Origin: JAMXLL01 sp035279875
GTDB lineage: Bacteria > Desulfobacterota > Binatia > Binatales > Binataceae
Length of the DNA: 30,856 bases
Assembly (NCBI GenBank): GCA_035279875.1
Contig: DATEGX010000282.1
Location: 1-30,856, forward strand
Direction of reading: 5' to 3'
The notes beneath the pieces were generated by a model that worked only from the letters and a program-made list of their open reading frames with translations, ran no database searches and had not been told where the DNA came from. This document shows, one piece after another, positions 23,175-30,856 of this stretch. Position 1 is the first letter of the stretch. The number at the start of each line of letters is the position of its first letter. Both the position numbers and the translations under genes were made by a program.

Positions 23175-23942
23175 TCAAGCGGCGGGAGCGAAGAATGCCA
23201 GCGCGCGCACTTCGATGCTCTCACGCTCGCGGGTTGCGGCCGGAGCAGTCGGATCGTCGAAGGCGGTATGTGCGGTCAAGCGCGCTCGGCCGTCGCGGCT
23301 CGAGTCGAAGCACTTGAGCAGCAGCGCCTCGTCGCGCTCCATCGCGGAGAAATAGAACCAGCGATGTCTGCGGCTGAAGTTGAACAGATAGACCTCGTGC
23401 TTGACCCCTTCCTCGGTCGGCACGATGTCGCCATCCGCGATGCTCTGCGCGTCGCATACCGCGAGCGGCGTATCGCGCACCGGTCCCTTGATCGGCCGCC
23501 AGACGTTGATCACCGCATAGCGGTTTTTCAGCAGACCGTCGGCCTCGCCGGGCAGGTAGAGGCGTACCCGCTCGGGCGCTGACTTCTCGGTATAATCATC
23601 GTGGACCACGCGGACTGGTTCGCGGGCGCCGCCCTCGCCCCGGCGGGCCATCGCAAGGCAGCGGACGTCGTGCTCGAAGGCGACGACCTTGACCGCGCCG
23701 GTCGCCTCCCTGAGCAATTGCTCGACTTCCGGATAGTAAATCGAGCGCACCTGGGCGGCGTCATAAAAGTCAGTTACCGCGGTCTCCCGGCGGCACAGCA
23801 TGAATCCCTGCTGGTCGAGCGAAAAGTCCCGCTCCGCCGCGCGGCCGTCATAGATCGGCACGGCTTCGCGAGCGCCGCGCCGGCCGGTTGCATAATTGAG
23901 CAGGGCATCGACATGATCGAGCGCGTCGAGCGCAATCCGCAT
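23175..23942 (-). CDS. CmcJ/NvfI-like oxidoreductase
   Basis: A 255-residue cytosolic protein resembling the CmcJ/NvfI/gibberellin-desaturase-like family of Fe(II)/2-oxoglutarate-linked hydroxylases and methoxylases. Recognisable blocks are VVAFEHDVRCLAMA, VRVVHDDYTEKSAPERVR (the His and Asp of the predicted iron site), YAVINVWRPIKGPVRDTPLA with VCDAQSI, HEVYLFNFSRRHRWFYFSAM (distal His) and EALLLKCFDSS, then a C-terminal TAHTAFDDPTAP block. Characterised members act on cephamycin, fungal meroterpenoids and gibberellin; bacterial homologues in soil genomes have unknown substrates. The ATG at 23942 is the start of the usual N-terminus; its ribosome binding site is not obvious. It is convergent with the DUF1329 gene and divergent from the TPP enzyme at 24196. 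Confidence 0.82.
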   Translation of the reverse strand: MRIALDALDHVDALLNYATGRRGAREAVPIYDGRAAERDFSLDQQGFMLCRRETAVTDFYDAAQVRSIYYPEVEQLLREATGAVKVVAFEHDVRCLAMARRGEGGAREPVRVVHDDYTEKSAPERVRLYLPGEADGLLKNRYAVINVWRPIKGPVRDTPLAVCDAQSIADGDIVPTEEGVKHEVYLFNFSRRHRWFYFSAMERDEALLLKCFDSSRDGRARLTAHTAFDDPTAPAATRERESIEVRALAFFAPAA

Positions 23943-24195
23943 GCGCCTAACCTCCGGGCCGCGGCGATGAAACCTTCTATCGCGGCCTGAAATAGCTTCC
24001 CCGATACCTTATAACCGAGCGGCTCAAGAACCGCATACGAGAGCAGGCTCCCAGCAGTCCGCGCCTGGGCGAAAGGCCTGCGCAGTCTGATAGCACCTGG
24101 TTTGAGAGCCCTGCTGGACAAGGATTAGCCATGTCCGTGCATAGCTTGGACGCCAACGCCGATTAGCGCTACTTATCGGCCAGGAGGATCCAACC

Positions 24196-25827
24196 ATGGC
24201 AAAAGTCAGCGGCAATGATCTGGTCGTCCAGGCGCTCAAGGACGAAGGGGTGGATACCGCCTTCTACCTCACCGGGGGGCCGATGGTCGACGTAGCCCTG
24301 CGCTGCCTGGAAGCCTTTCGCACCATCGACGTTCGCCATGAGCAAGCCGCCGCGATGGCGGCGCATGCCTACAGCCGGGTGAGCGGCAAACCGGGGGTTT
24401 GCTTCGCCGCCTCGGGGCCCGGCACCACCAACCTGATCACCGGGGTTGGCAATGCCTTTCTTGACGCGGTGCCGGTCGTCGCATTGGGCGGCGCCAGCGC
24501 CGTCGCGCAGCAAGGGATGGGCGCTTTTCAGGAGATGGACCAGGTCGGGATGTTCAAGCCAATCACCAAATGGGCCGAGCGCGTAATCGACGCGCGCCGC
24601 ATCCCCGAGATCATCAACAAGGCTTTCCGCGTCGCCACCAGCGGCCAGCCAGGACCGGTCTACGTCGATTTACCGGGCGACGTACTTTACAAGCGAATCG
24701 ATGAAAGCGAAGTGCTCTACTTCAAGAAGCCGCACGAAGCGCCGCGCCTGTCGGGCGATCCGGCGATGGTCAAACGCGCGATCGCGCTGCTCAAGCAGGC
24801 CAAGCGGCCGCTGATCCTTACGGGCACCGGGGTCTTCTGGTCGCGCGCATGGGACGAACTGCGGGAGTTCGTCGAGCTCAGTGGAATCCCCTTTTACACG
24901 ACCCCGCAAGGCCGCGGGGTTATCGCCGAAGATCACAAGTTGAGTTTCCTGGGCGCGCGCAATCAGGCGTGGAAGGAAGCCGACGTCGTGCTGGTGGTCG
25001 GTACGCGGTTCAATTTTATTATCGGTTTCGGCCTGCCGCCGCGATGGGCCGAAGACGTGAAGTTCATCCAGGTCGATATTTCCGACGAAGAGATCGGACG
25101 CAATCGCCCGGTCGATGTCGGGATCGTCGGCGACGCCAAAGTCGTGCTCCAGCAATTGCTCGAGGAAGGGCGCGACGCCTTCAAAGGCCTCAAGGAATCG
25201 CCATGGATCGAGACGCTGCGCGGTTATGACCAGCGGGCCGAGGAAAAGTCCCGCGCCTTGCTGAATTCCGACGCCGTGCCGATTCATCCACTGCGGTTAT
25301 TCAAGGAAGTCCGCGATTTCATGGACCGCGACGCGATCATCGTGGTCGACGGCCATGAAACGCTCAATTTCGCGCGCCAGTCGATTCCGACCAACTCGCC
25401 TGGCCATCGCGTGAACGCCGGACCCAACGGCTGCATGGGTGTCGCCGTGCCGTTCGGGCTGGGTGCGAAGGTGGCCAAACCCGACACTCAGGTCATCGTG
25501 CTCAGCGGCGACGGCTCGTTCGGGATGAACGGAATGGAAATCGATACGCTGGTACGGCATAACATCCCGGTGCTGAACGTGGTCAGCAACAACGGCGGCT
25601 GGGCCGGAGTCGGCGGCATGAACGCGGGCCGCGATTTGGGCTTCAGCCGTTACGATAAAATGGCCGAGGTTTTTGGCGGTTACGGCGAGTACGTGGACAA
25701 GCCGCAGGATATTCGCGCCGCGCTCGAGCGCGCCCGCGCCTCGGGCAAACCGGCGGTGGTCAATGTGATCACCGATCCCAATGCGCGGTCGTCAACCGTT
25801 TCCTTCGCGAATTACCGCGCAATCTGA
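24196..25827 (+). CDS. Thiamine diphosphate-dependent enzyme (acetolactate synthase-like)
   Basis: A 543-residue member of the acetolactate synthase/benzoylformate decarboxylase/oxalyl-CoA decarboxylase family. The catalytic Glu is E49 in DVRHEQAAAMAAHAYSR. A central NAD/FAD-like domain follows (RPLILTGTGVFWS at about residues 198-210). The C-terminal ThDP-binding motif runs from GDG at residues 438-440 to N465-N466 (VVSNNGGW). The enzyme would cleave or join C-C bonds at a keto-acid or acyl-CoA group; the exact substrate is not clear. No small regulatory subunit gene of the ilvN type is nearby, so a housekeeping acetolactate synthase is unlikely. The ATG at 24196 has AGGAGGAT upstream. The phosphotriesterase-like gene follows after 87 bases with no terminator, so the two are probably co-transcribed. 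Confidence 0.92.
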   Translation: MAKVSGNDLVVQALKDEGVDTAFYLTGGPMVDVALRCLEAFRTIDVRHEQAAAMAAHAYSRVSGKPGVCFAASGPGTTNLITGVGNAFLDAVPVVALGGASAVAQQGMGAFQEMDQVGMFKPITKWAERVIDARRIPEIINKAFRVATSGQPGPVYVDLPGDVLYKRIDESEVLYFKKPHEAPRLSGDPAMVKRAIALLKQAKRPLILTGTGVFWSRAWDELREFVELSGIPFYTTPQGRGVIAEDHKLSFLGARNQAWKEADVVLVVGTRFNFIIGFGLPPRWAEDVKFIQVDISDEEIGRNRPVDVGIVGDAKVVLQQLLEEGRDAFKGLKESPWIETLRGYDQRAEEKSRALLNSDAVPIHPLRLFKEVRDFMDRDAIIVVDGHETLNFARQSIPTNSPGHRVNAGPNGCMGVAVPFGLGAKVAKPDTQVIVLSGDGSFGMNGMEIDTLVRHNIPVLNVVSNNGGWAGVGGMNAGRDLGFSRYDKMAEVFGGYGEYVDKPQDIRAALERARASGKPAVVNVITDPNARSSTVSFANYRAI

Positions 25828-25914
25828 TTAGCGATTGGAATACCCAGAGAGCTCTTACTGGCTAGGACAGTCAATAGCAACGGCCGACCGATTGAAACGC
25901 CAAGAGGTGATATA

Positions 25915-26880
25915 GTGTCGATCAATACCGTATTAGGGAAATGCGAACCGCGGGAACTCGGCTTCACGCTGATCCATGAGCATCTGGCAGCGGGAATGCC
26001 GGGATGGGAATTCGACAACGCCGGCTTCGATCGCAAACGTGAGCTGGCGAATATCGTGGAGAAGCTGAAGGAGATCAAAACGCTCGGCGTTTCCAGCTTC
26101 GTCGACCCGTGTCCGATGGAGTTGGGCCGGAATCCGGAATTTGCCGCCGAAGCCGCCGACAAGGCGGGCATGCGAGTGATCATCGCGACCGGCGTCTATA
26201 ACGAGGCGCTTGGGTTTCCGACCCATTTCCGGATGATCGGCGCCGATGACATCGCCGAAATATACGTTCGCGAACTGACCGAAGGCATCGACCATACCGG
26301 CATCCGCGCCGGCATCATCAAGACCGCCACCGGCGGCGTTCCAGGATGGACCAACGATACGGAGATTACGAAGCACGAAAAGAAGGCGCTCCACGCCGCC
26401 GCGCGCGCCCATAAGGCGACAGGTGCGCCGATTCTCTGCCATAACAACGAGTTGGCGCCATTCGGACGGGAGACGCTGGATATTTTTGAATCCGAGGGCG
26501 TGGACTTCAATCGCGTGCTGATCGGCCATGCCTGCGGCGTCGGCGACATGCGCTACTACTTCGATATCCTCAACCGCGGCGCCTGGCTCGGTTTCGACCG
26601 CTTCGGGATCGAGCCGATCGCGCCGGATAAAATGCGCCTCGCCTCGCTCTTTGGTCTGCTCGCAGTCGGCTTTGACCGGATCATGCTCTCGCACGACGCC
26701 GTGGCCTGCATGCTCGGGCGGCAATCGCGGGCGATGATGCAGATGATGGAGAAGTCGCCGAATTGGAATTACGCGCACATCTGCCGAAACATACTGCCGA
26801 CTCTGCGTAAGGGCGGTGTAAGCGACCAGACTATAAATAGGCTGACGGTCGACAATCCGCGCGAGTATTTTGGCGGCTAG
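25915..26880 (+). CDS. Phosphotriesterase-family metal-dependent hydrolase
   Basis: A 321-residue binuclear-metal amidohydrolase of the PTE/lactonase-like family. All metal positions can be placed: H21 and H23 (IHEHL), the bridging carboxylated lysine K136 (AGIIKTATG), H176 (ILCHNNE), H205 (LIGHACG) and D261 (MLSHDAV). The enzyme should therefore be active. Relatives hydrolyse lactones, esters or, as a side activity, organophosphates; a lactone or ester from the pathway of the preceding TPP enzyme is the likely substrate class, by inference. The start is GTG at 25915 with AGAGGTGAT upstream; the N-terminus fits the family. It is the last gene of the unit, closed by a strong terminator at 26906. 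Confidence 0.92.
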   Translation: MSINTVLGKCEPRELGFTLIHEHLAAGMPGWEFDNAGFDRKRELANIVEKLKEIKTLGVSSFVDPCPMELGRNPEFAAEAADKAGMRVIIATGVYNEALGFPTHFRMIGADDIAEIYVRELTEGIDHTGIRAGIIKTATGGVPGWTNDTEITKHEKKALHAAARAHKATGAPILCHNNELAPFGRETLDIFESEGVDFNRVLIGHACGVGDMRYYFDILNRGAWLGFDRFGIEPIAPDKMRLASLFGLLAVGFDRIMLSHDAVACMLGRQSRAMMQMMEKSPNWNYAHICRNILPTLRKGGVSDQTINRLTVDNPREYFGG

Positions 26881-26905
26881 CCGCAAGGGCTAGCGAGAAC
26901 TAACG

Positions 26906-26957
26906 AAGGCGGCCGTCGCCGTGCGTGATGGCGCTGGCCGGCGGCCGCCTTATTTTT
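26906..26957 (+). terminator. Strong intrinsic terminator after the TPP/phosphotriesterase unit
   Basis: AAGGCGGCCG (26906-26915) pairs perfectly with CGGCCGCCTT (26942-26951), with further inner pairing of GCC/GGC, and ATTTTTT follows at once. It lies 25 bases after the phosphotriesterase-like stop codon. Confidence 0.92.
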
Positions 26958-27013
26958 TGACGGCAACCGCGGAGACATTCCGCAACTAATCAAACGCCTC
27001 GCCCACGCGGACA

Positions 27014-27715
27014 ATGCTAAGCAGGCTCATATACATCGCGGTCGCGGTGAGCGGAGTGCTGCTGGGTGTCTTGCTCGCGCTGAGGCTCACCGGGCCGGGC
27101 AAACCGGTTGATTCGTCGAGATCCGCGTCCTCCGCAATCATGACACCTCTCGCCGTCGAAGTGAGCCAGAATGCGACGCGATCGCCCGCCTCATCTACTA
27201 CATACGGTACACTCTCAAACCTGCTCGAGTTGCCTCAAGCGAGTCACGACTTCGTCGGCGACTGGGGTGGCTATACCCATTCGACCATCGTGCGCATCGC
27301 TCCTGAACTGGAAGGAACCAGTCCGGATCGAGTCAGCATAGTTTTCGGACAGGCAGGCGATTCGATATTCGCCCAAAGCGTACTCTATACTCCGGCCAAT
27401 CAAAGAGTCGTGCTCAAGGCGACGGCGACGTTGTTCGGCGCCAGGCGCTTCCTTATCCGCTACGAAGCTGAAGACCGTGAGCTTTACTACGTATATGCAC
27501 ATCGCTTCGATTTGATCCATACGGGCGAAATCAGCTACCGCGGAACGATCAAGGTTTACAGCCTGCATGGCCACGGCCTGCTCGGTATCGTGACGCAGCG
27601 CGCGACTTTGAAACGCCTGCTGACTGTCCGTGAGCAACTGCGCTTCGCACGGCCTTCGCTGCAGGAAATACCACGGGCGGAAATTTCCGCAGTCGAAATG
27701 CTGGGAAAGCACTAA
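27014..27715 (+). CDS. Hypothetical membrane-anchored protein
   Basis: I do not recognise a family. The 233-residue product has one N-terminal hydrophobic segment at about residues 5-25 (LIYIAVAVSGVLLGVLLALR), which would act as an uncleaved anchor or signal. After a Ser-rich linker it has a domain starting SHDFVGDWGGYTHSTIVRIA, reminiscent of lipocalin-type openings, followed by beta-prone stretches (RVSIVFGQAGDSIFAQSVLY, RFLIRYEAEDRELYYVYAHR). The lipocalin resemblance is slight. The start at the ATG at 27014 has no strong ribosome binding site. It is isolated: a terminator precedes it, and the convergent amidohydrolase gene ends 20 bases after it. Confidence 0.65.
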   Translation: MLSRLIYIAVAVSGVLLGVLLALRLTGPGKPVDSSRSASSAIMTPLAVEVSQNATRSPASSTTYGTLSNLLELPQASHDFVGDWGGYTHSTIVRIAPELEGTSPDRVSIVFGQAGDSIFAQSVLYTPANQRVVLKATATLFGARRFLIRYEAEDRELYYVYAHRFDLIHTGEISYRGTIKVYSLHGHGLLGIVTQRATLKRLLTVREQLRFARPSLQEIPRAEISAVEMLGKH

Positions 27716-27735
27716 ACCCAGGGGTCGGGCGAGCG

Positions 27736-28542
27736 CTAAGCCAGTTTAGGCCAGGCCAATACCGTCCGCGCAGATTTACCGAGAATCCATTCCTTATCGC
27801 CGTCGGAAAGCCGATCGGCGCATCGCAGACAGAAGAGCGATTCGGCGCAGGTGTGATGATCCACCGTCACGGTGTAATCGCTCGCCCACATCAGACGCTG
27901 GACGCCGAAGGCGTCGATCACCCGCAGCAGTTGAGTGATCAGGTCGCGATACGGGAAGGGTTCGCGCGAAAGCCTCGGGGCGTGTCCCCACTTCACGGCC
28001 ACGTGAGGATATTTCGCATAGGCGATCAGGTTGTCGATGGTTGATTCCAACTGACCCGGCAGCGCTGCGCGTTCGACGCCCATCCCGACATGGTCGATGA
28101 TGAACTGCACGCTGTCGAATTTGCGGACATAGTTGGTCAGCGAGGCATGATCGCCGCCGGGGTAAATCATAACCGGCACGCCATGCTTGCCGGCCGCGGC
28201 CAGGATCCGGTCGTGTCCGCCTTCTCGCAAAATCTTGAGATCGAAACCCGAAGCGAGCCGGATACAGAGCCGGCCGGGCGACTTGCGCAACTCGCCCACC
28301 AGGCTGTCGACTTCCGGATCCTTGGGATCGAATCGGGCTACATAGGCGAAGCGTCCGGGGAAACGGGTCACGGCCTCTTCGGCGAAAGGATATTCGAAGC
28401 GGTTGATTCCGCTCGGTAGCTGGCGCCTAACCGGCGGCCAGACGTCAATAATCGCGGCATTGATCCCTACCGCATCCATGATCGCAATGGACTGATCGAT
28501 GCCGCGATGATTTGCGTGAGCTTGCGCGTCAACAATTTCCAT
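27736..28542 (-). CDS. Amidohydrolase family 2 (metal-dependent TIM-barrel hydrolase)
   Basis: A 268-residue member of the amidohydrolase-related group (amidohydro_2), which contains decarboxylases and hydrolases of aromatic and cyclic acids. The N-terminal metal motif is VDAQAHANHRG, where the first His of the usual HxH is Gln, a variation common in this subfamily. Next come GRFAYVARFDP, FIIDHVGMG (a metal or catalytic His) and LMWASDYTVTV with the conserved Asp. The substrate is unknown. The ATG at 28542 is chosen because GGGAGTGAGAG precedes it; a longer frame to 28590 adds a poorly conserved leader. It is a single gene, convergent with the anchored hypothetical. Confidence 0.88.
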   Translation of the reverse strand: MEIVDAQAHANHRGIDQSIAIMDAVGINAAIIDVWPPVRRQLPSGINRFEYPFAEEAVTRFPGRFAYVARFDPKDPEVDSLVGELRKSPGRLCIRLASGFDLKILREGGHDRILAAAGKHGVPVMIYPGGDHASLTNYVRKFDSVQFIIDHVGMGVERAALPGQLESTIDNLIAYAKYPHVAVKWGHAPRLSREPFPYRDLITQLLRVIDAFGVQRLMWASDYTVTVDHHTCAESLFCLRCADRLSDGDKEWILGKSARTVLAWPKLA

Positions 28543-28689
28543 GGCTCTCACTCCCTGGCCTCCGTTGGCCGCCCACTGCGGGTCCGACAAAGCCCGGTTA
28601 AATCGCTATCGTACCGGAGTCTGTTTTGGGCCTGGCGTGAACTCTGTTGTCGCGGTCCTCATCCCCGCCGCCGCGCGATCTGCGCAGTG

Positions 28690-29184
28690 CTAGAAGCGCG
28701 GACGCCGCGCCCAATGGCAATGGTGACCGTCCGAATCACACGACCAGCACAAGCTCGGGTTGCTGCTATCCACCATGCCTTCGCCGTTGGCAGGGATGTA
28801 GCCGCCGGGACGGCAATTGCGGCAGTTGTTGTCACACACCAGCCCCGCGCTGCCAAATTGCCACCCGTTGGATTCGTTGTACCAGTGCCCGCGTTGCCCT
28901 TGATACCAGTCGTCGCCCGGACCGGCGCCTCGCCATTGCCAGCCCTTTTTGTCGTGGTCCCAGTGTCCGCGCTGCCCCTGGTACCACTCGTCGCCTCGAA
29001 CCTTCGCTGGGTGGGCGTGCTCATGATCATGATGGCGCTCGTTATGCTCATCCTGGGCGACTTGGTACGGCGCAACAGACTGGTCACCCGCGTGCGCAAC
29101 ACTCCGGAACGCACCCGTGAATCCGAGAGCAAACCATCCGAGGAAAACGAAACCGATGACCTTGGGAAAATAGCTAAGCTTCAT
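28690..29184 (-). CDS. Exported repeat protein, WYQGQRGHW repeats and Cys-rich tail
   Basis: A 164-residue exported protein. The signal peptide is MKLSYFPKVIGFVFLGWFAL followed by GFTGAFRSVAHA and cleavage before GDQS. A His-rich stretch (DEHNERHHDHEHAH) follows and could bind metal. Two near-identical repeats then read DEWYQGQRGHWDHDKKGWQW and DDWYQGQRGHWYNESNGWQF. The C-terminus is Cys-rich (CDNNCRNC, CWSCDSDGHHCHW), suggesting a metal site or disulfides. I know no family for the whole protein; proteins with GHW/WxxQ repeats occur in several bacterial envelopes. The ATG at 29184 has GGAGG just upstream and fits the signal peptide, while a longer frame to 29286 does not. Co-directional with the small exported gene at 29321. 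Confidence 0.72.
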   Translation of the reverse strand: MKLSYFPKVIGFVFLGWFALGFTGAFRSVAHAGDQSVAPYQVAQDEHNERHHDHEHAHPAKVRGDEWYQGQRGHWDHDKKGWQWRGAGPGDDWYQGQRGHWYNESNGWQFGSAGLVCDNNCRNCRPGGYIPANGEGMVDSSNPSLCWSCDSDGHHCHWARRPRF

Positions 29185-29320
29185 AGGGTCCTCCGATTTA
29201 CCATATCCATGACCAGACTGGCACACCGGCGCATTTGCCGAATCTTTGCCACTCTCGGAAACCCGGCAGCAAGGATCCGTCCTCACCGATCGCCAGCCGG
29301 GATTAACCCGATGACCGGAT

Positions 29321-29617
29321 TCATTGACGAAGCAGGCGAAAACACTGGCCTGCCGCCTCCGCGTTTTCTCGCGCGGTGCTTCGCTTCACTTTTCCGGCGA
29401 TGACGAGCGAACGGGTCTGTCGCTTGATCACGTCGCGAATAGCCGTGGTCGGTGTTACGAGCGGATACACAGTGTCGTAGATGAGCTGCGCGTCCGGGGC
29501 CAAATTTGCCCGGCATGTCGCGGCACTGGCGGGATCGGCGAGCACTTGCAGCGGCGTCATCAGGAGCGTCGCCACGATCAAGCTGAAGCTACCTATAGCT
29601 ATCCTTGAGACATTCAT
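29321..29617 (-). CDS. Small exported protein, unknown function
   Basis: A 98-residue product with a signal peptide (MNVSRIAIGSFSLIVATLLM followed by TPLQVLA and cleavage before DPAS). The 71-residue mature part is mostly helical and contains two cysteines, one near each end (ATCRANLAPD and GQCFRLLRQ), which may form a disulfide. It resembles small periplasmic proteins seen in proteobacterial genomes with a DxxLIYDxVxP-type motif (here DAQLIYDTVYPLV), but I cannot name the family with confidence. The ribosome binding site is weak. It lies upstream of, and on the same strand as, the WYQGQRGHW repeat gene, 136 bases apart. Confidence 0.65.
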   Translation of the reverse strand: MNVSRIAIGSFSLIVATLLMTPLQVLADPASAATCRANLAPDAQLIYDTVYPLVTPTTAIRDVIKRQTRSLVIAGKVKRSTARENAEAAGQCFRLLRQ

Positions 29618-29834
29618 TTCCGGCTTTGTTTCCTATCTCGACGCAAATCGCAATGCAGACCTAGTTTAGTAGTGCAGATGCTCGCCGTCACCTCGAACGA
29701 GCGCCGCGCGCGTCCTCTTAGGCCATTCACCGTCCCGGCGACACTGATTCGCTCGCGAACAAAATTTCCAAAGTCACTGTCCAGCTTCGTGGTATAGCTA
29801 ATATTGCTCCGCCGGAGCGAATGGAAAGGTCGAT

Positions 29835-30856
29835 ATGTCACAACCGGGCAAACTCGCAGGTATCTTCCTGACTATCGCAACGGCCGTGATTGCCGGCTTC
29901 GTGACGGTGTCGTTAATCGACCAGGCCACCGTCAGGAGCAACCGAGAACTGATGCAATGCCATACGGTGATTAGTCACCTCCAGGCATTTCTTTCATCTC
30001 TAAAAGATGCTGAAACTGGTCAAAGAGGCTATTTGCTAACGGGCGACGAGGCTTATCTCGAACCCCATAAGAGGGGCGTTAAACAAACTCGAGGAGAGTT
30101 GGCCGCACTCGCAAGCATGGCTAAGGCGGGCGACCTATCCGCCCAGGATGTTCGCCGCCTATCCCAGTTAACTGGCCAAAAGCTGGACGAGTTGCAGCAC
30201 ACGATCGAATTGCGGCGCACGAAAGGGCTCGAACCGGCCCTGGCGGTCGTTCAAACCGACTTCGGCAAAGATGTGATGGACGCGATTCGCGCACAAACCG
30301 GGCAAATGATCGCAGCCGAAGAGTCGGCAATGGCGAGGGCTCACCAGAGCGTAGACGAATTCGTTGGATACAGCAGGCTCGCCGTCGGATTGGGTGCGCT
30401 AATCGGTTTGGCAGTCCTCGCCTGGGCATATCGACGCATCGAGGCGGAGTCCAGCGGGCGTTTGGAGGCGGCGTTTGACCTGCAACGGCAGAAAGAATTG
30501 CTCGAGGTTACGCTCTCGAGTATCGGCGACGCGGTGATCATCTCCGATATTGAAGCCCGGGTCATTTTCATGAACGCGGTGGCCGAGCAGTTGACCGGGT
30601 GGACCAGTGCGCAAGCGATGTATAAGCCGTGCGCGGAGGTCTTCCGAATTATCAGCGAGAGCTCTCGTGAGATGGTCGAAAGCCCGGTCCATAAGGTCTT
30701 GAGTATGGGGATGATCGTCGGACTGGCGAACCATACGTTGCTTATTCGCAAGGATGGCAGTGAAATTCCCATCGATGACAGCGGCGCTCCCATCAAGGAA
30801 CAGAACGGTTCCGTGCATGGGGTAGTGTTGGTTTTTAGGGACTTTTCTGAACATAA
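29835..30856 (+). CDS. CHASE3-PAS sensor protein, probable histidine kinase (3' end missing)
   Basis: An open frame of 340 codons that runs off the window. It has a membrane segment at residues 7-28 and a CHASE3 extracytoplasmic sensor domain at about 40-175 with the hallmark DAETGQRGYLLTG at 58-70. A second membrane segment lies at 183-199 (AVGLGALIGLAVLAWAY), then a linker helix and a PAS domain at about 221-338 (LLEVTLSSIGDAVIISD, VIFMNAVAEQLTGWT, VVLVFRDFSE). This architecture is typical of the input part of sensor histidine kinases; the kinase region would lie beyond 30856. A diguanylate cyclase or methyl-accepting output cannot be excluded. The ATG at 29835 has GGAAAGG upstream. The ligand is unknown. 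Confidence 0.9.
   Translation, partial: MSQPGKLAGIFLTIATAVIAGFVTVSLIDQATVRSNRELMQCHTVISHLQAFLSSLKDAETGQRGYLLTGDEAYLEPHKRGVKQTRGELAALASMAKAGDLSAQDVRRLSQLTGQKLDELQHTIELRRTKGLEPALAVVQTDFGKDVMDAIRAQTGQMIAAEESAMARAHQSVDEFVGYSRLAVGLGALIGLAVLAWAYRRIEAESSGRLEAAFDLQRQKELLEVTLSSIGDAVIISDIEARVIFMNAVAEQLTGWTSAQAMYKPCAEVFRIISESSREMVESPVHKVLSMGMIVGLANHTLLIRKDGSEIPIDDSGAPIKEQNGSVHGVVLVFRDFSEH

Noticed and set aside
24132..24167. Eleven-codon ORF just upstream of the TPP enzyme, as a possible leader peptide like those before acetolactate synthase genes
   Set aside because: MSVHSLDANAD has no run of branched-chain codons, and I see no alternative attenuator hairpins between it and the start at 24196.
28507..29403. 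298-residue open frame on the plus strand over the repeat-protein gene
   Set aside because: The opposite strand encodes a good signal peptide, ordered repeats and a strong ribosome binding site, while this frame gives a low-complexity Ala/Val/Pro/Arg translation.
1..30856. tRNA, rRNA, CRISPR array, transposase, integrase or toxin-antitoxin pair
   Set aside because: I looked for rRNA and tRNA sequence blocks, regularly spaced repeats and recombinase motifs and found none; the two-gene segment at 1123-2256 has no antitoxin or toxin signature.

Overview
The window is GC-rich bacterial chromosome (roughly 60% G+C by eye) carrying 28 complete protein genes and one truncated at the right edge. I see no rRNA, tRNA, CRISPR array, transposase, integrase or phage gene. 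The KDO genes kdsA and kdsB and the many exported proteins point to a diderm (Gram-negative) bacterium. The mix of DUF1329, CmcJ/NvfI-like, carboxymuconolactone-decarboxylase-like, 2-hydroxychromene-2-carboxylate-isomerase-like, phosphotriesterase-like, amidohydrolase-2 and TPP-enzyme genes around a deltaproteobacterial-style thpR-recA pair resembles uncultured soil lineages such as Binatota/Desulfobacterota-like bacteria. That placement is inference.

Layout. 33-1004: a D-2-hydroxyacid dehydrogenase. 1123-2256: a small segment with lower G+C holding two poorly known genes, bracketed by an imperfect 41-bp direct repeat. 2487-4220: a large secreted protein of unknown function. 4235-7500 (minus strand): the operon kdsB-pyrG-kdsA, which supplies CMP-KDO for lipopolysaccharide and CTP for KDO activation. 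7739-8414: a small lipoprotein, and an unrecognised small basic protein behind a near-consensus sigma-70 promoter. 8518-12483 (minus): DinB-like, CMD-like, class I aminotransferase and a cystathionine gamma-synthase-family PLP enzyme. 12721-15153 (minus): HCCA-isomerase-like gene, thpR and recA.

15154-17174: a gene-free leader with a palindrome-containing promoter candidate and an 8-codon mini-ORF, a small secreted protein, a nested hairpin, and msrB whose 3' end looks partly duplicated after the stop codon. 17292-21388: a solitary Dam-type adenine methyltransferase, a DUF3108 envelope protein, a periplasmic HEAT-repeat protein, and a two-gene unit pairing an isocitrate lyase/PEP mutase-family enzyme with a second HCCA-isomerase-like protein. 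21690-28542: accessory catabolism, with a DUF1329 protein (own terminator), a CmcJ/NvfI-like oxidoreductase, a TPP enzyme followed by a phosphotriesterase-family hydrolase (shared strong terminator), a membrane-anchored hypothetical and an amidohydrolase. 28690-30856: two small exported proteins, one built from WYQGQRGHW-type repeats, and the 5' part of a CHASE3-PAS sensor protein.

I did not find a clear new defence or mobile system. The best leads are the repeat-bracketed segment, the promoter plus unknown gene at 8113-8414, the micro-ORF and palindrome upstream of 15684, the nested hairpin at 16376-16441, the duplicated msrB tail, and the repeat/cysteine-rich exported protein at 28690-29184.
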